From assembly GCF_943734655.1 (NCBI RefSeq), contig NC_071354.1:41653744-41717743 (forward strand): DNA of 64,000 nucleotides, given 5' to 3'. Source of the stretch: Sabethes cyaneus (Eukaryota; Arthropoda; Insecta; Diptera; Culicidae). How positions within the stretch are numbered: the stretch's first letter is position 1; each line of letters starts with the position of its first letter. The position numbers were made by a program, and so were the translations under genes. Below, in pieces: positions 1-12,200 of this stretch. The notes below the pieces were generated by a model. That model was not told where the DNA came from. It searched no databases and saw only the letters and a program-made list of their open reading frames with translations.

Positions 1-160
1 GAACGGCGACAGAAATATCTGCTCGCAAAAGTAGTGTAGTGATTCACGCACGGGGGGTAAAAATACCAAGAGTGAAACAATTGTGTGAAAAGAAACCCCA
101 TCAAAAGTGTGCCCCGTTTGACCCTGTGCTGCTCGATTGAACGAAACTAGTGTCCGCAAA
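1..160 (+). other. Probable 5' UTR of Acsl (first exon)
   Basis: Lies directly before the ATG at 161 and has no convincing open frame; the frame of the ATG is closed by TGA at 119-121. The exon probably begins upstream of the window, so the promoter is not visible. An internal exon spliced at the AG just before 151 cannot be excluded, but would not extend the open frame beyond about ten codons. Confidence 0.55.
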
Positions 161-232
161 ATGGCGTGCTGCGGTTCAGTGGATCCTATTCGGCCGCCTA
201 TCAATCCTGCTTTCCAGAGTGACACACTGAAG
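161..232 (+). CDS. Acsl: Acsl coding exon 1 (residues 1-24)
   Basis: Starts MACCGSVDPIRPPINPAF and ends LK before a GT donor (AAG|gtaatt), phase 0. The IRPPINP..QS stretch resembles the segment that follows the transmembrane helix in animal ACSLs, which supports this exon belonging to the gene despite the 24.7-kb intron behind it. No membrane segment is encoded. A transcript would settle it. Confidence 0.78.
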
Positions 233-3200
233 GTAATTTTAGCAGCGAAGCGCATAACCTCACTCGAGAGGTATTTCGGGCGAACATGTCGCACTCACTT
301 TCCTGTTGTGACATATTTGTCAGCCAGATTTGGGAAAAAAGAAATACCGGGAAAACCTGTTGATTTACGGTAGGCGGTTGCAGCTGTCAGCTGCATCCGA
401 TTGCACTGGGTACTCAGCCAGCAGAGTGTACTTAAACCAGTTTGTCGCTTCGAGTGAGCTATTTTACGGACGGATATTTGGCTCGTTGAAATTGAGGACA
501 AGTTTTCAAATTGCTTGGAGGTTAATGTGGCGCAGTAAGATTATTAATTAATCTGTCAATGTTGGCAGATTGGGTTAGATTATTTTACTATACAGCGAAC
601 ATTTACAAATGAACTTTTAACGACAAGTGAACATTAAATGGCGGCGATGGCGAAATATCGTTTTGACGCGATTTGTTTTACTGCTGAATCATAACATTTA
701 ACAAAGGGTGAAAATTCTAGTTCTAATGCCATTTCCTAAGTGTTAATGCAGAGCAATTTATTTCAGTCTTTCGGTGCATGAAGCTTTATTTTGGCTCTTG
801 ATTGTTGTTTTTGCTATTGCGAAAATGCGCCGTTCGTTAATTTTACCACTAGGTAGCAGCGGGTTGATTCACGTTTAATGAAACTGAGATAATTCAGTAA
901 ATTATTGCGTAATGTTTTCCCTATTAAAATGCATCTAAGCTGAATTTAGGTTATTCTGAATTCTTTGCATTTTGATTTTTTGTTCAGTTTTGAAGTATTG
1001 TAATTTTTTGGTAAATTTTCGAAGCGAACATTAACTTAAAATTCAGACCTTGACCAGATTGATCATTATTTATTAAAATGTGTTAAAAATCGATCGATAA
1101 ATTGATTTACTTTTGCTGGTGAATTTTATATGCACGTGTTTAAAAATTCTATTTGTCCCGTGCTGTCACATTTACCTGCTACCTAGGACATTTATTGGAC
1201 AGCCAAGTAATATAGATGAATCATGTAGTTTTATTAGACACGAGCGAGCTTAACATCCAGGGAAGAATAGGTAGCTGTGGTTTCAGCGAAACGAAGATCA
1301 ATCGTGCCAAAGTTATTTTTAAACTGTGAAATGTAATAAAGCCGATCAAGAAATTCCGTTAAATTAATGATATTCCACCGCGCTGAAATTTGATGTCCTG
1401 CCTCTGGATACTATTGCCAATAATATACCATGACTAACAATTCCAAAAGGGCCTAAGTCTTTGTCAGTTCTTCCTAAGTTCCTTTCTTATGCTAATCTGA
1501 CATAATTTTTTATATTCTAGATTTACGCTCTTTTCAATTGGTTGTTTTGATACGTGCTGTTTTGTACACTATCTACAATAACTTAAGACCTGGCCTTTTT
1601 TTAAATTTTATTCAAAATGGGACGAAGCTTTTTATACATTATGGACGTTAGTTTTCGTTAGTATAATTCGAGAAAATGTTTCATTCAAAATTACAAGCTG
1701 ATCAAAATAGAAGTGAAAGTGCGATTTCAAATGAATTCGTTAAGATGTCGATGAACATTAAAATGTAGAAATGCATTAAAAATTAGTTTTTTGTTAAACA
1801 TTCATTTAGCTGATGTGCGAAATAAATGATGGATAGCTTAAAAAGCGCTAAGAATTTGATTTTTATTGCTTCGCAACCAATACAGGCGCTATTACCTATA
1901 TTTTCCTTTTTTAAAGCGGCAATTTGGCGATGTGTGAAATAAATGATTGATATAGGCAGCTAGCCGTTATATTTTTATTAGATTTGTTGAGAAGCTTGAT
2001 GTGCAATGTGTATGATGAATGATGTGTTAATGTAGCAAGGCACTAGTAGCGAAACATGCTTTAAATCATTCAAGGGCTGACCGTTGAAGATTCTAACTGC
2101 TTGATAATTGAGAAGATGCTAACGATTAATATCTATTAGATTTGTGATGGTAGCGATATGCCTCAAAGTAAAAAAGGATTAAAAGATATTCGTTTTTAAA
2201 TTGTCCATTCACAGATGTGCTAATCCAATAAATTAAAGCTTAACGGTAGTAACTAGATTTTTGTAATGATTGAATACGAAATTATTCGGGCATTAAAATC
2301 TTGGTAAATTATGTGTTTCATTTCTGATTTTCAATGCATTGGATTCACATCGGAAGATTTTATGCTTAATGTAAGACCTCCAGTGCTTTCCATTAGTCCA
2401 TCCTTGCTACTTGCAATTCGATAGTTCCTTTTCGATTTGCCCTTTACAATAGACAGGGACCTCCATCGGCCATTTTCATTGTACCGGAGTCAGTCCCGGT
2501 GTTATGCCTAGCATTCACGCCTCTCACGCCGAGGACCCGGGTTAAAATTCCAACCCCGCAGAAGTCACGAATCACCTAAGCTGTAAAAGTGACTATGATC
2601 TACCTTTCGATAAGTTTACTGATTTTTTTAGAAGTTCGAAAGAGTCTGAAAAAATATATTAGTGCATTACGTATTCGGTGCAGTTTTTCGGAGCATAAAA
2701 TTCTTATTCAGGAATGTGTTTTGTCATCCATAACGATCCAATCGTATCTCGGTTTAACCCGCGAATCGTCCAGTTTAGTGAAACGGAAATACGAACCTAG
2801 TAAATACTGCTTCAATGACTCTTCCCATATCTAATTTTCCGCTCTGTCCTCTTCATGCTCCCTTCACTATAAAACACTGTGTAGGTAAAGGAAATATTTG
2901 ACAGAATATCGTTATAAGCATTATTTTAATGTCGGACTTCACTAATAAGGCAACACAAAATTGGCATTGATCCAAACCAGTTATGACGAGTCTGTGTAAG
3001 CTCCATCGCATCAAAGGTTGTGGTTGAACTCATGTTTAACATGAAGAACGTAATGTGTAAAAATCCTTCATAAAATTTCGTCGCCATACACCGTAAACTC
3101 GGATGTGCAACCAGGTGTGCCACAAGGGGGACATCTAGGTTCGTTATTTTTTGTACTGAGGATGAACAAGCCTTCATCACAAAATCAGTAATTTCAGTAA

Positions 3201-6200
3201 TTTCCAGTATGCAATTTTCAAAAACTAAAAAAAACGAATTAGGGTAATTTGCCAATTGTTGCACACCTAAGGCAGGAACGTTCAGTTTATCTTATCTCTC
3301 GGGGAAACTATTTCGTTACTAAAATCGAAATTTGTCCTATAAACAAAATGACCTTTCACTAAAACATTTGGTATGTTTTCATAGCCTGGAATATTGCACA
3401 TATTATGCAATTTGAGGTTTTGTTCAACAACATACAGACCCAATTGTTGCCCACTTGATTAATGTCCTTTGCCTAATATTGCACACCTTCAATCCAATTG
3501 TTGCACGGCAAAAAAAATGGAATTAGGAGAAATACCAAGTACAGAAAACTGACACATGAAGAAGAACTCCTTAAAAACAGATTTACCAATTATAAGTACC
3601 GTACCGTTACCATGTTGTCACGTATTTGAACGTAATTCAATCTTCACCGAACAATGGTTTACAAGAACAGGTAAAAATTATTGCATTGAATTTATATATG
3701 TATTAATTAAAATTAATTAATATAATTTTGTTTTCCGGTATCTTTCCTTTTTCAAATTTAAATGCAGTATACGTTTTTGGCTGGGATTTGGTTTTTCAAA
3801 TGCAAAGTTTTTCGATTTTTTACATTCGAGCGTATAAGAAAAACCTCGACTTTTAAGTTCTTTTAGCCACAACATAACTTTTTTCTCTTCTCAACATAAC
3901 TTCTTCTATTAAACAGAAGCTGAAGCATTGTTCTGCGTTATTATGTTCATTTCTCAAGAATTTCTCATAATAAACTTCCGCACACATTGTTCCGTTAATC
4001 GACTGTGGATTACGGATACGAACATTATTTTCTATTCACGAAAATTGTTACACGCTGGTAATATCATTAGGCTTTTGCTGTTGTAGTCTCCAGAGAAATC
4101 AAAAATTATTGGTATTGTTTTAATCCAACATCCAAATAGTGGTAAATTTTCAATAAGAGTTGTATCAAGTGAGAATGGTACAGTAGGGCCATGCTTAGCG
4201 GCATTTGCGGATGATGTGCAAGAAATGGACAAAATCCTAATTTTTTTCCAATTATTAACCACTATGCATAAGAACACAAAAATAGTAACATTTAGTTATT
4301 TAATTAATCAAACATTATGAATGTGGGTATTTTGAAAAGCATACGAAGTAATATGGGGTAAATTTGCTTTTTGTTGAGATCTATAAGCTTAAATTTGATG
4401 AGTGATTTCTTAATTCACACTGTAAGCATTCGACATATTTTGGCTCTACTAAGAGTTGGATTTTTTGAGGGAATTTTACTATTCCAAATATTTGTTTGCT
4501 AACAATCATGTTTACACATATTTGAAGATAATGAAATATATTTGTGTTTTGATTGTTTGGAGTGCTGCGATAATATAGATATTCTCAGATATTATTCAAA
4601 AACCGAGAAGTGGGCAACAATTGGGTGGTGAGCAACAATTGGCAAACTATGGCCTATTTGTCATTTCCCATTTAACTGAACCCGTGTATAGATGTTTTGT
4701 TTTAAACTAAACGTTTTGTTTTGTTATATCACTTTATGATATAAATTTTTCATGGAAAATCTCTCAACTGGTATTCTAATGGGCCTTACTGGTACTAACG
4801 AATAGAGTATTTCATGTTGGAGAAATTATTACTCTTCAAATTATTACTATACAAAGCACCTCTGAGGTTCCCTAGGGTTTCCACCTAGGGCCACTTCTTT
4901 TCATTTTGCACATAACTAATATTTCGTTAGACCAATCTCATGTTTTTCATGTTGACCTTTGTAATGAGGTCAGTCATTTAATTAATTTTTAAAATGGTAG
5001 TTTTTTTTACAATCGACGGTGGGGACGGTAGAAGAAAGTAATGAAACACAGTAATATGTTGATAGTGTCTCCAGGGCGAGTCCGCAAAACAAGACGAGAA
5101 GCAGAAAGAGCGTAAAATGAGGTAAACAAGTCAATTAGCGTAGGAGACGGTAGAAGGAAGTAATTAAGCAAAGATGCTGATAGGATCCAAGCAGAATGGA
5201 CCAGGCTTGAAAGGGAAAGAACAGAAAACTAGGTAAGGAACATTAAAGCAACGCTTAAGAGGTTGTCTACCGCTCCTTTTTATTCAAGCTGGGGGACTCG
5301 CGTATCAAACCTAGCTATAATCGGAGCCAATTATAACGGAATTCGAACCCATAGAATTCTTCTACCAGGTCCTGTGGATCGCAAGTAGTGAAGAACCTTC
5401 GAACCACAGCGAACTGGACAAAAGTCCCCTTATTATTTGTACGACGTATTTCAAACTCCACCAACGCGTCGACGCTTTCGAGTAACATTTGATACATTTA
5501 ATAAAGTCAAAGAGTTCAAAAGTCTTAAGGTTCTGGGGGCACAATTATATTGATTTGGGAGAGAATATTTAGGGCGTCTATTTCACCGGTTACTAACTTT
5601 CCCACGAAAACGACTTTAAAGGTCCATTTAGTTAAAGCAACCGGACTACGACTGAAATTAGTCATATTCCGGTTACTGCAACAACTTTGTAACAAACGTG
5701 CTAGTAGGGGGTGGCAAGTGGTTTGGATTCTGCCACGGTAGAGACCTGAGAGCATAGCGTCAAAACCTACCCGAGAAAGGATTGACAACAAAAGTATATC
5801 AAAATTGTTACATATTCTGCTGTTGATATCAACTAGAAAACATTTGTTACCAACTCAAAATGCCACTTATGATGTATCAGACTTTGCTATCATTTTGATT
5901 TCATTTTTATTGAAAGAATTGGCAGATTCTATATATGATGTAAATAAATCTTCAATATTTAAATTAATCTATTTTTACTTAATTTTTTTTCTAGTAAAAT
6001 GGTTGGTTCAAATTATATGATGATAGCAAAATGATGATGATATGATAGTAAAATGATAACTAATTCTGCTTTCCTATTAATATTGTGTGACAGCAAGATT
6101 AGTATTCCGTTTGATATGTTTGATAGCAAAAGTAGTATTCAATTTAATTTCACGGCGTGGAATTTTTGCAATTAATTTTGATATTTTAACCGCTAAGTCG

Positions 6201-9200
6201 ACCAAAATGAAATCACACCGAGTATTCAAAATCCGTTACATCAAGATATCAAATTTTGTTTTCAATTTGCTCTAAAACCCTGCTCGGGTAGCCTATACAG
6301 CTTTCAGCTAGTTATTCCAAATTTCGGTATAAGGACTCCAAATTACCGCTGAGGTCTCCAAAACGGATCAGTTGAGAAAAAAATTTAACGAGTGGCAACT
6401 AAAATTTTGGAATTTTTTCGAGGCCCCTATACTCAACAACAGACGAGCTCAGGGTGAAATGAGTGTGTGTATGTGTTAGATCTTTCTATCCTCTTTCTGT
6501 CAGTATTTTTTGTTTTGTTTATGCTTGCCAAGTTTTGCTTAAGACGGCGTCAAAACAAGAAGCATTCCGCGAGCGCGTTGTACACTTCTACGAATTTCCA
6601 CAGAAATCTCGGGAAAAAGTTTACGGTACAACATTTAAAAAGCGAATATGTTGCGGCTTCGACTGTTTACCATATCCTAAGATCCTCAATAACTATTCGC
6701 AAGTAATGTAGTGGAAGACCAGGCAAAATTATGGACGCAGAAGGACATCGTTATCTTTCTCGTTTCTTCAACAACAAACCCTCTGGATTGGCTAACAATC
6801 AGTGGCGACTCGTCCGCATGTTCAACCTGTTCATAGGACAGGCAACAAAATTCAACCCGACAAAATTTTTTTTCATCACTAGTTCATGATTTTGTTTGAA
6901 CCGACGCACATGCAATACGAATAAATCGGTAAATTATTAGTTTAGTTTACGAAGCTGCTGAGCAAACCGTTCAACACGACGTTTGAAAGTTGCTTTGATC
7001 TCAATGCACAAGCATATACCAACACATTATTCCTGGTGTTGATTCTGGGTACGAAGGAGATAAAAAGAGAATGTGAAACAGCTTTTACTCGAAGGCGCGG
7101 GTGCTTTATTGTCTCGTTCATCTTCAGTATTGAACAACTTACTACCCCATATTCCTATGGCCTGCGCTTTGATTCCATTTTATCGAGTTACGAAGCTAAT
7201 GAGCAAAACGTTCAATACGACGCTTGAACGTTGCTTTAGAGATTAGCACCAGGACAATGTATTGGTACGAAGGGGATGGCATGCATTATTCGCAAAATTT
7301 TCTCATTAACTCGTTCATCTTTAGCATTGAACAACTTACGCATATTGCTTGTGGTGCGTGTGGTGGTTATTCTTGAATTTGGTTCAATAGGTAAATTGAA
7401 CGGAAAGTCTTAGGTTCGTAGTTAAAATTCAGAGACGGGTTTGCTGGTAAAGTAAACCGCCGTATTCCGTTGTTATTTAAATAATAGGGGTATTCCCGTA
7501 GCGCTTGTTATGTTGCGTATACGGAGTATTGCCGCTTCCATAGAAACCGGAACTGCTATGCGAATTGCGGCAGCATATACACGAAATACACCGTTTACGC
7601 AACATAGCAAGCGCTACGTGCATACACCTAATGTTTGTTTTATGAATAAAATATAGAATTTCGATAATAAAAAAAGCTGCGTATTAATTTGTATTTTTCA
7701 CTGGTTGAACAGGTAAGCTAAACCACCACGAGTCGCCACTGCTAACAATTAAGATGCACCAGACGAATGTTTGAATGTTTGTCTTACTGTCCTAAAAAGG
7801 CATTATTATTTTTTATGAAAATTGTGAAAGTGTACAAATGCAACTATTTTTCGTATGCAACTTGTTAGTACACTAATTATATGTGTCTACTATCAGTAAT
7901 ACATGTATATGAAACATGCTGAATTGGAAATTGACAGTTAAAACCTCCGTGCCATGCCTCCGAATTGCTAAAGCATGAGGGTAAAGTTGAATCAAAACAA
8001 TATTGCAAAATTGTACTTAAACATTAAGTTATTATTTGTTACTAAGAAAATAATGGCTAGTCTTTTGCACCGGGAATAACTTTTATTCTTTAGCATTAGG
8101 CCATTATCAATATTTTACAAAGAAATGTTTTTCATCGAGCAAAAAACTACGGGTTTTAAGCATTTTTACTTAAAGTTTAAACGTTAAGACCAAATCTTTT
8201 CTTGCTTCTAATATATAACGGGTGGCAACTAAAATTTTGGAATTTTTTTCTCAAGCTGTTAATAAAAGACAAAGATACATGAAGAAGATCTGATTTACCG
8301 AAATTAAAGATACACTATCCATTGTTGAAAAAAAATTAGTGTGCATTTGAAAACGGTCCGTAATCGGCTGTTCGGCGAAGCTTTCGTTTGACATCGAAAC
8401 AGGAGCGTTGTACGGCCGTCATGTCAAATTTGCTAATGCATCTCTTGATTCTACCAATCAACTGTTTGCTATTCGTGGCTCTCCAGTTATTTTTATACAC
8501 CAAGGAACTCACAATCCCGAAGAAATCTTCGATTGGGCGCACTGAGACAGATTTATTGGGACGTAGTTTTTGGGTTCAAATGGGATCGAATGGGTATTCA
8601 GGAACAATTGTGTTTTTTTGGCGTAATGCGATGATGCTCTATCCGGTCAAAGCACGTATTGTCCATATGCATGATGTTTTTGTAGAAACGGGATCAAAAA
8701 TTTCTTCAAACATTCGTCTGGTGCACATCTTAATTGATAGTCAAACCAGAGGGCTTGTTGTTGAAGAAATGGGAGAACGATGTCTTTCTGCGTCCATAAT
8801 TTTGGCTGGTCTTCCACTACCTTGCTTGCGATTGTCGGGCATCTTAGGATATGGTAAACAGTCGAAGCCGCCACATATTTGCTTTTTAAATGTTGTACCG
8901 TATACTTTTTGCCGAGATTTCTGTTGCAGTTCGTAGAAGTGTACAACGCTTTCCCAAATTGCTTCTTGTTTCGACGCCATTTTAAGCAAAACTTGACAAG
9001 CATAAACAAAACAAAAAATATTAACAAAAAGAGGAGAGAGAGAGAGAGAGAGAGCTAGCACATACATACTCTCATTTCTCTCTGAGCTCGTTTGTTGTTG
9101 AGCATAAGGGCGGCGAAAAAATTCCAAAATTTTAGTTGCCACCCGTTACGTATTATTTTCCATGCAAAGATCTACAAAAAAAATAAAGAAAATTTTGTTG

Positions 9201-12200
9201 GACGATTTTCGGAAATTCCACTGTTCGATTTCCCATTTCTGTTTTGTGCTAGAAGCGTTAACCCAATTCGTACACTCATATTTCGAGTTTTATCAGGCTG
9301 TAGAACTCACAGACAATTGATTTCATAAAAAAAAATTAACTCATATCCTACACATTATTTTTTTGAACCCCCCCAATTTTTCAAGCCAGTTTCCAAGGAG
9401 GGGTGGGGGAGGGGGGTGACAAAAACTTTAAAAATAATCTGCAATGGCCTTATTTCTACCATATAAAAAGAGTCTATACTTTGTTTCTTATGACACAAGT
9501 ATGGCAGCCAGGAACTACAGACACACTCGAATGAGGGCACAGCTGCTATATTTTTATATACTGAAGTGGTTATAATACGAAAAAAAATGCTGTTTTGAAC
9601 GGAAGGTAAGAAACCACTTTTTAGCTATGTTATTTTGCTAGCCGCTAAACGTGTTCGAAGGGAATCATTCCAAAAACCTTTATCGCGAACTATCTGCTCC
9701 CGAAATCAAACAACTTTATAATGTTTGTTTTACAAAATGTTGTTTTTACAGGCGTAGTTCAAATTTAACATCTTAAATATTGATTTTTGTTTGGATTTTT
9801 TCTATCATTTCGCAAAGTTCTGCTTCTCGCTTCTACCACCGAACGACAGTGAGATTGCTTTAACATTTTACTGTTGATCATAACAGTTAAACAGCGCTGC
9901 CTTTTCCGAAATGACGAGTGTGATTTATTAATGGAAAATACGTGCAAAATGGTATCTGCAGAAAAACGCTGCATATCGTAGCGTAGCGTGTCTCATGATG
10001 GTCGAATGTTTAGCGGGTGGCTTTTACGAATTTACGATTTTGATCAAAATAAACCAAAACGGAGTTCACATAAGCACGCAAAAAATCTCAATGAAATCAC
10101 ATGTACTTAGAGAAGAATGGGTTTATATCAATTTTGCAACCTAAGTAATACCTATCAGTGAGTTCATAAACGAAGTTCCTAGAATAATTAAGTATTGATC
10201 AAATGTAATTGATTAAAGTTTTCCTGAATATAACATCGACCTTTATTTCAGATTAAATTATAAGTTAGCGTCGGTTAGCTAACAGATCTTGATAAGGTTT
10301 CATCTGTCTTGCATCACATTATGTTGAAGATTAATTATCAACAGTTTCTGATATTTCCTAAATATGACAGCAGTTAAACTCAGTTAATTTAATATTGAAA
10401 TAATGACAGTTATTAAACTAATTGTGTTGTAAAAGTGGTACTTCGCATGTTTAGTGGTGGAATTTTGATATCAATATCATAATGCGTTATAAAAATGACA
10501 TAACCTTTGTAACGGGCTCCTGATCGCGAACAATTCAATGAGCTTGTGAACAATAAACTCAGTGCAGAATTAGTCATCAAATGTATGTCACCACGTCACC
10601 ATCACGTCATATGTGCGTTGGGATTCTGTCAATGAGACAGTAAATTAAGATTAATAATCTGTGGTTTTCAGTTTTACGCGGTGGTACAGCGTCTCTGTCG
10701 TTTCATATTGTTTCTCATGCATTAGCGTTCTTGTATGTCCGAAAGTGGTGAACTGAAATTTGTTCGTCAGAATCACCTTCACCTTCCACCCACACGCTCT
10801 CAAAACGCGCTACTGTTTCACTTAAACGTTGGGAAAAAACTTCTCCTAGAAAATAAATTGGAATATCTCAGAAATATTCATTCTTCATTATAATAACATA
10901 AGACGTGCAATATATCACTAGAAACAAGAAGAAGTAAAAGAAAGAAAAATGTTGTTAATCATTCGTTGCATTGTTTACTAAAGACGTTCGATACAATTTG
11001 TCGACGGTGCGGTGCAGTGGTGAAAGCTGTCACACGCTGAATGGCACAGTCTGATGGACGTAGGACGATTCTTGAACGATCTCACAGACGTCCGTGTATA
11101 AGCAAGGCCGGAGTTAACTAGCGCGAATAACACGAGCACAAGATGTTCCACCGAACGGTAATCCGAGCTCAGCATTGTTTCTCTTTTGTCGGTGTAAACA
11201 AAATTTTGCACTGCACCACCCTGGGAGACGATCGGACAAATTGCGCCATTCTGACAAGGCAGCATCCTACGCCAAAAATTCGCCAATATGGGAGTGAATC
11301 TGTCTCAAAGCCAGTTTATTGGTTTAATATGACATGCATGACGGCGCTCACAACCATTTCTTCCCACTAAACATTAGCATCACGGATGAACGAACAACTA
11401 ACGGAAAGCACACTCTGCAGTGCCCTGAATCACTTGTGCTCAACCGTCTGGTCGAATCAGGCCCAAAATAGTATCACTTGCCGACATCCTTCGAACTTGA
11501 ACTTGACGCTTACTGTACTGGTGTGAGATTACCACCCATATTGTTTATGTATGCTTACTACATACTTATACATATTTAACTTCTTTTGCACGATGGAGAC
11601 GCATGATGTTGTACCTCAACCGCCCGTTCGAACGCATGGTTGTTCAGTTGCTTGAAGCGCAATATACGGGCAGATGGAGAGCATGGGCCATAAATATTCT
11701 AAATGCACCACCGAATATTGCGAGAAAAATCAAGAAAAATCCAGCTGATGATCTCTTTACACACTGTGACGTAAATCGGGTTTAGAGGAGGTTATTTCAC
11801 GCCATCGTTTTCAAAGCGGCACGAAAATCATCGCCAATCCGTGAGCCAGCCAGAGTGAAATGATGGATTTACCTTTTGGCACCGATCTTGTTGAGAGATT
11901 TCGGTGTTTTTTCTACGTTCGGTGCCAAAAGCACGTTACGCCAGAGTATCGCCGAATCGATGACGAAACGAGTCCTACCTACCACCGGTAGTTAAATTTC
12001 ACAGTCGAGTTCTGATGAGCGGGAGGAACGATTAGCTGTCTGTTTGGATTGGCGATCGATATTTATTACTGTATTAAATGAAGTGTTTTTGTTTTTCTTG
12101 GCATGCGATTGCAGCTACTTACGAGGTCAATTGGACGATATAATTTTCTAATTTTAATTGAAAAAATCATACATGCGGTTAGGAGAAGAGCTGGTGCGTT

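Larger units (their letters stand above)
6388..7776 (+). mobile_element. ITmD37E-like Tc1/mariner copy, split by a hAT element
   Basis: Begins after TA with ACGAGTGGCAACTAAAATTT, the same terminal repeat as the copy at 8218-9146. From 6546 it encodes a decayed N-terminal DNA-binding region (SKQEAFRERVVHFYEF, and in another frame TVQHLKSEYVAASTVYHIL). Homology to the second copy continues to about 6799, is interrupted by the hAT insertion, resumes at 7742 and is lost near 7776, so the 3' half is missing. Confidence 0.75.
8096..9452. mobile_element. TTAGGCC-type MITE interrupted by a Tc1/mariner copy
   Basis: Ends are TTAGGCCATTATCAATATTTT at the left (first 20 shown by family) and a matching inverse closing AATGGCCTTA at the right. 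Related copies lie at 44318-44618 and 49494-49954. Subtracting the 929-bp insertion at 8218-9146 leaves about 430 bp, close to the 461 bp of the intact copy at 49494. No coding capacity. Confidence 0.7.

Noticed and set aside
8388..8936. 182-codon + strand open frame
   Set aside because: Antisense to the decayed Tc1/mariner transposase on the minus strand; no domain resemblance on the + strand.
10978..11370. Overlapping frames of 102 and 75 codons in the GC-richer part of intron 1
   Set aside because: They oppose each other on both strands, have no recognisable domain and no splice support. Kept only as unassigned sequence.
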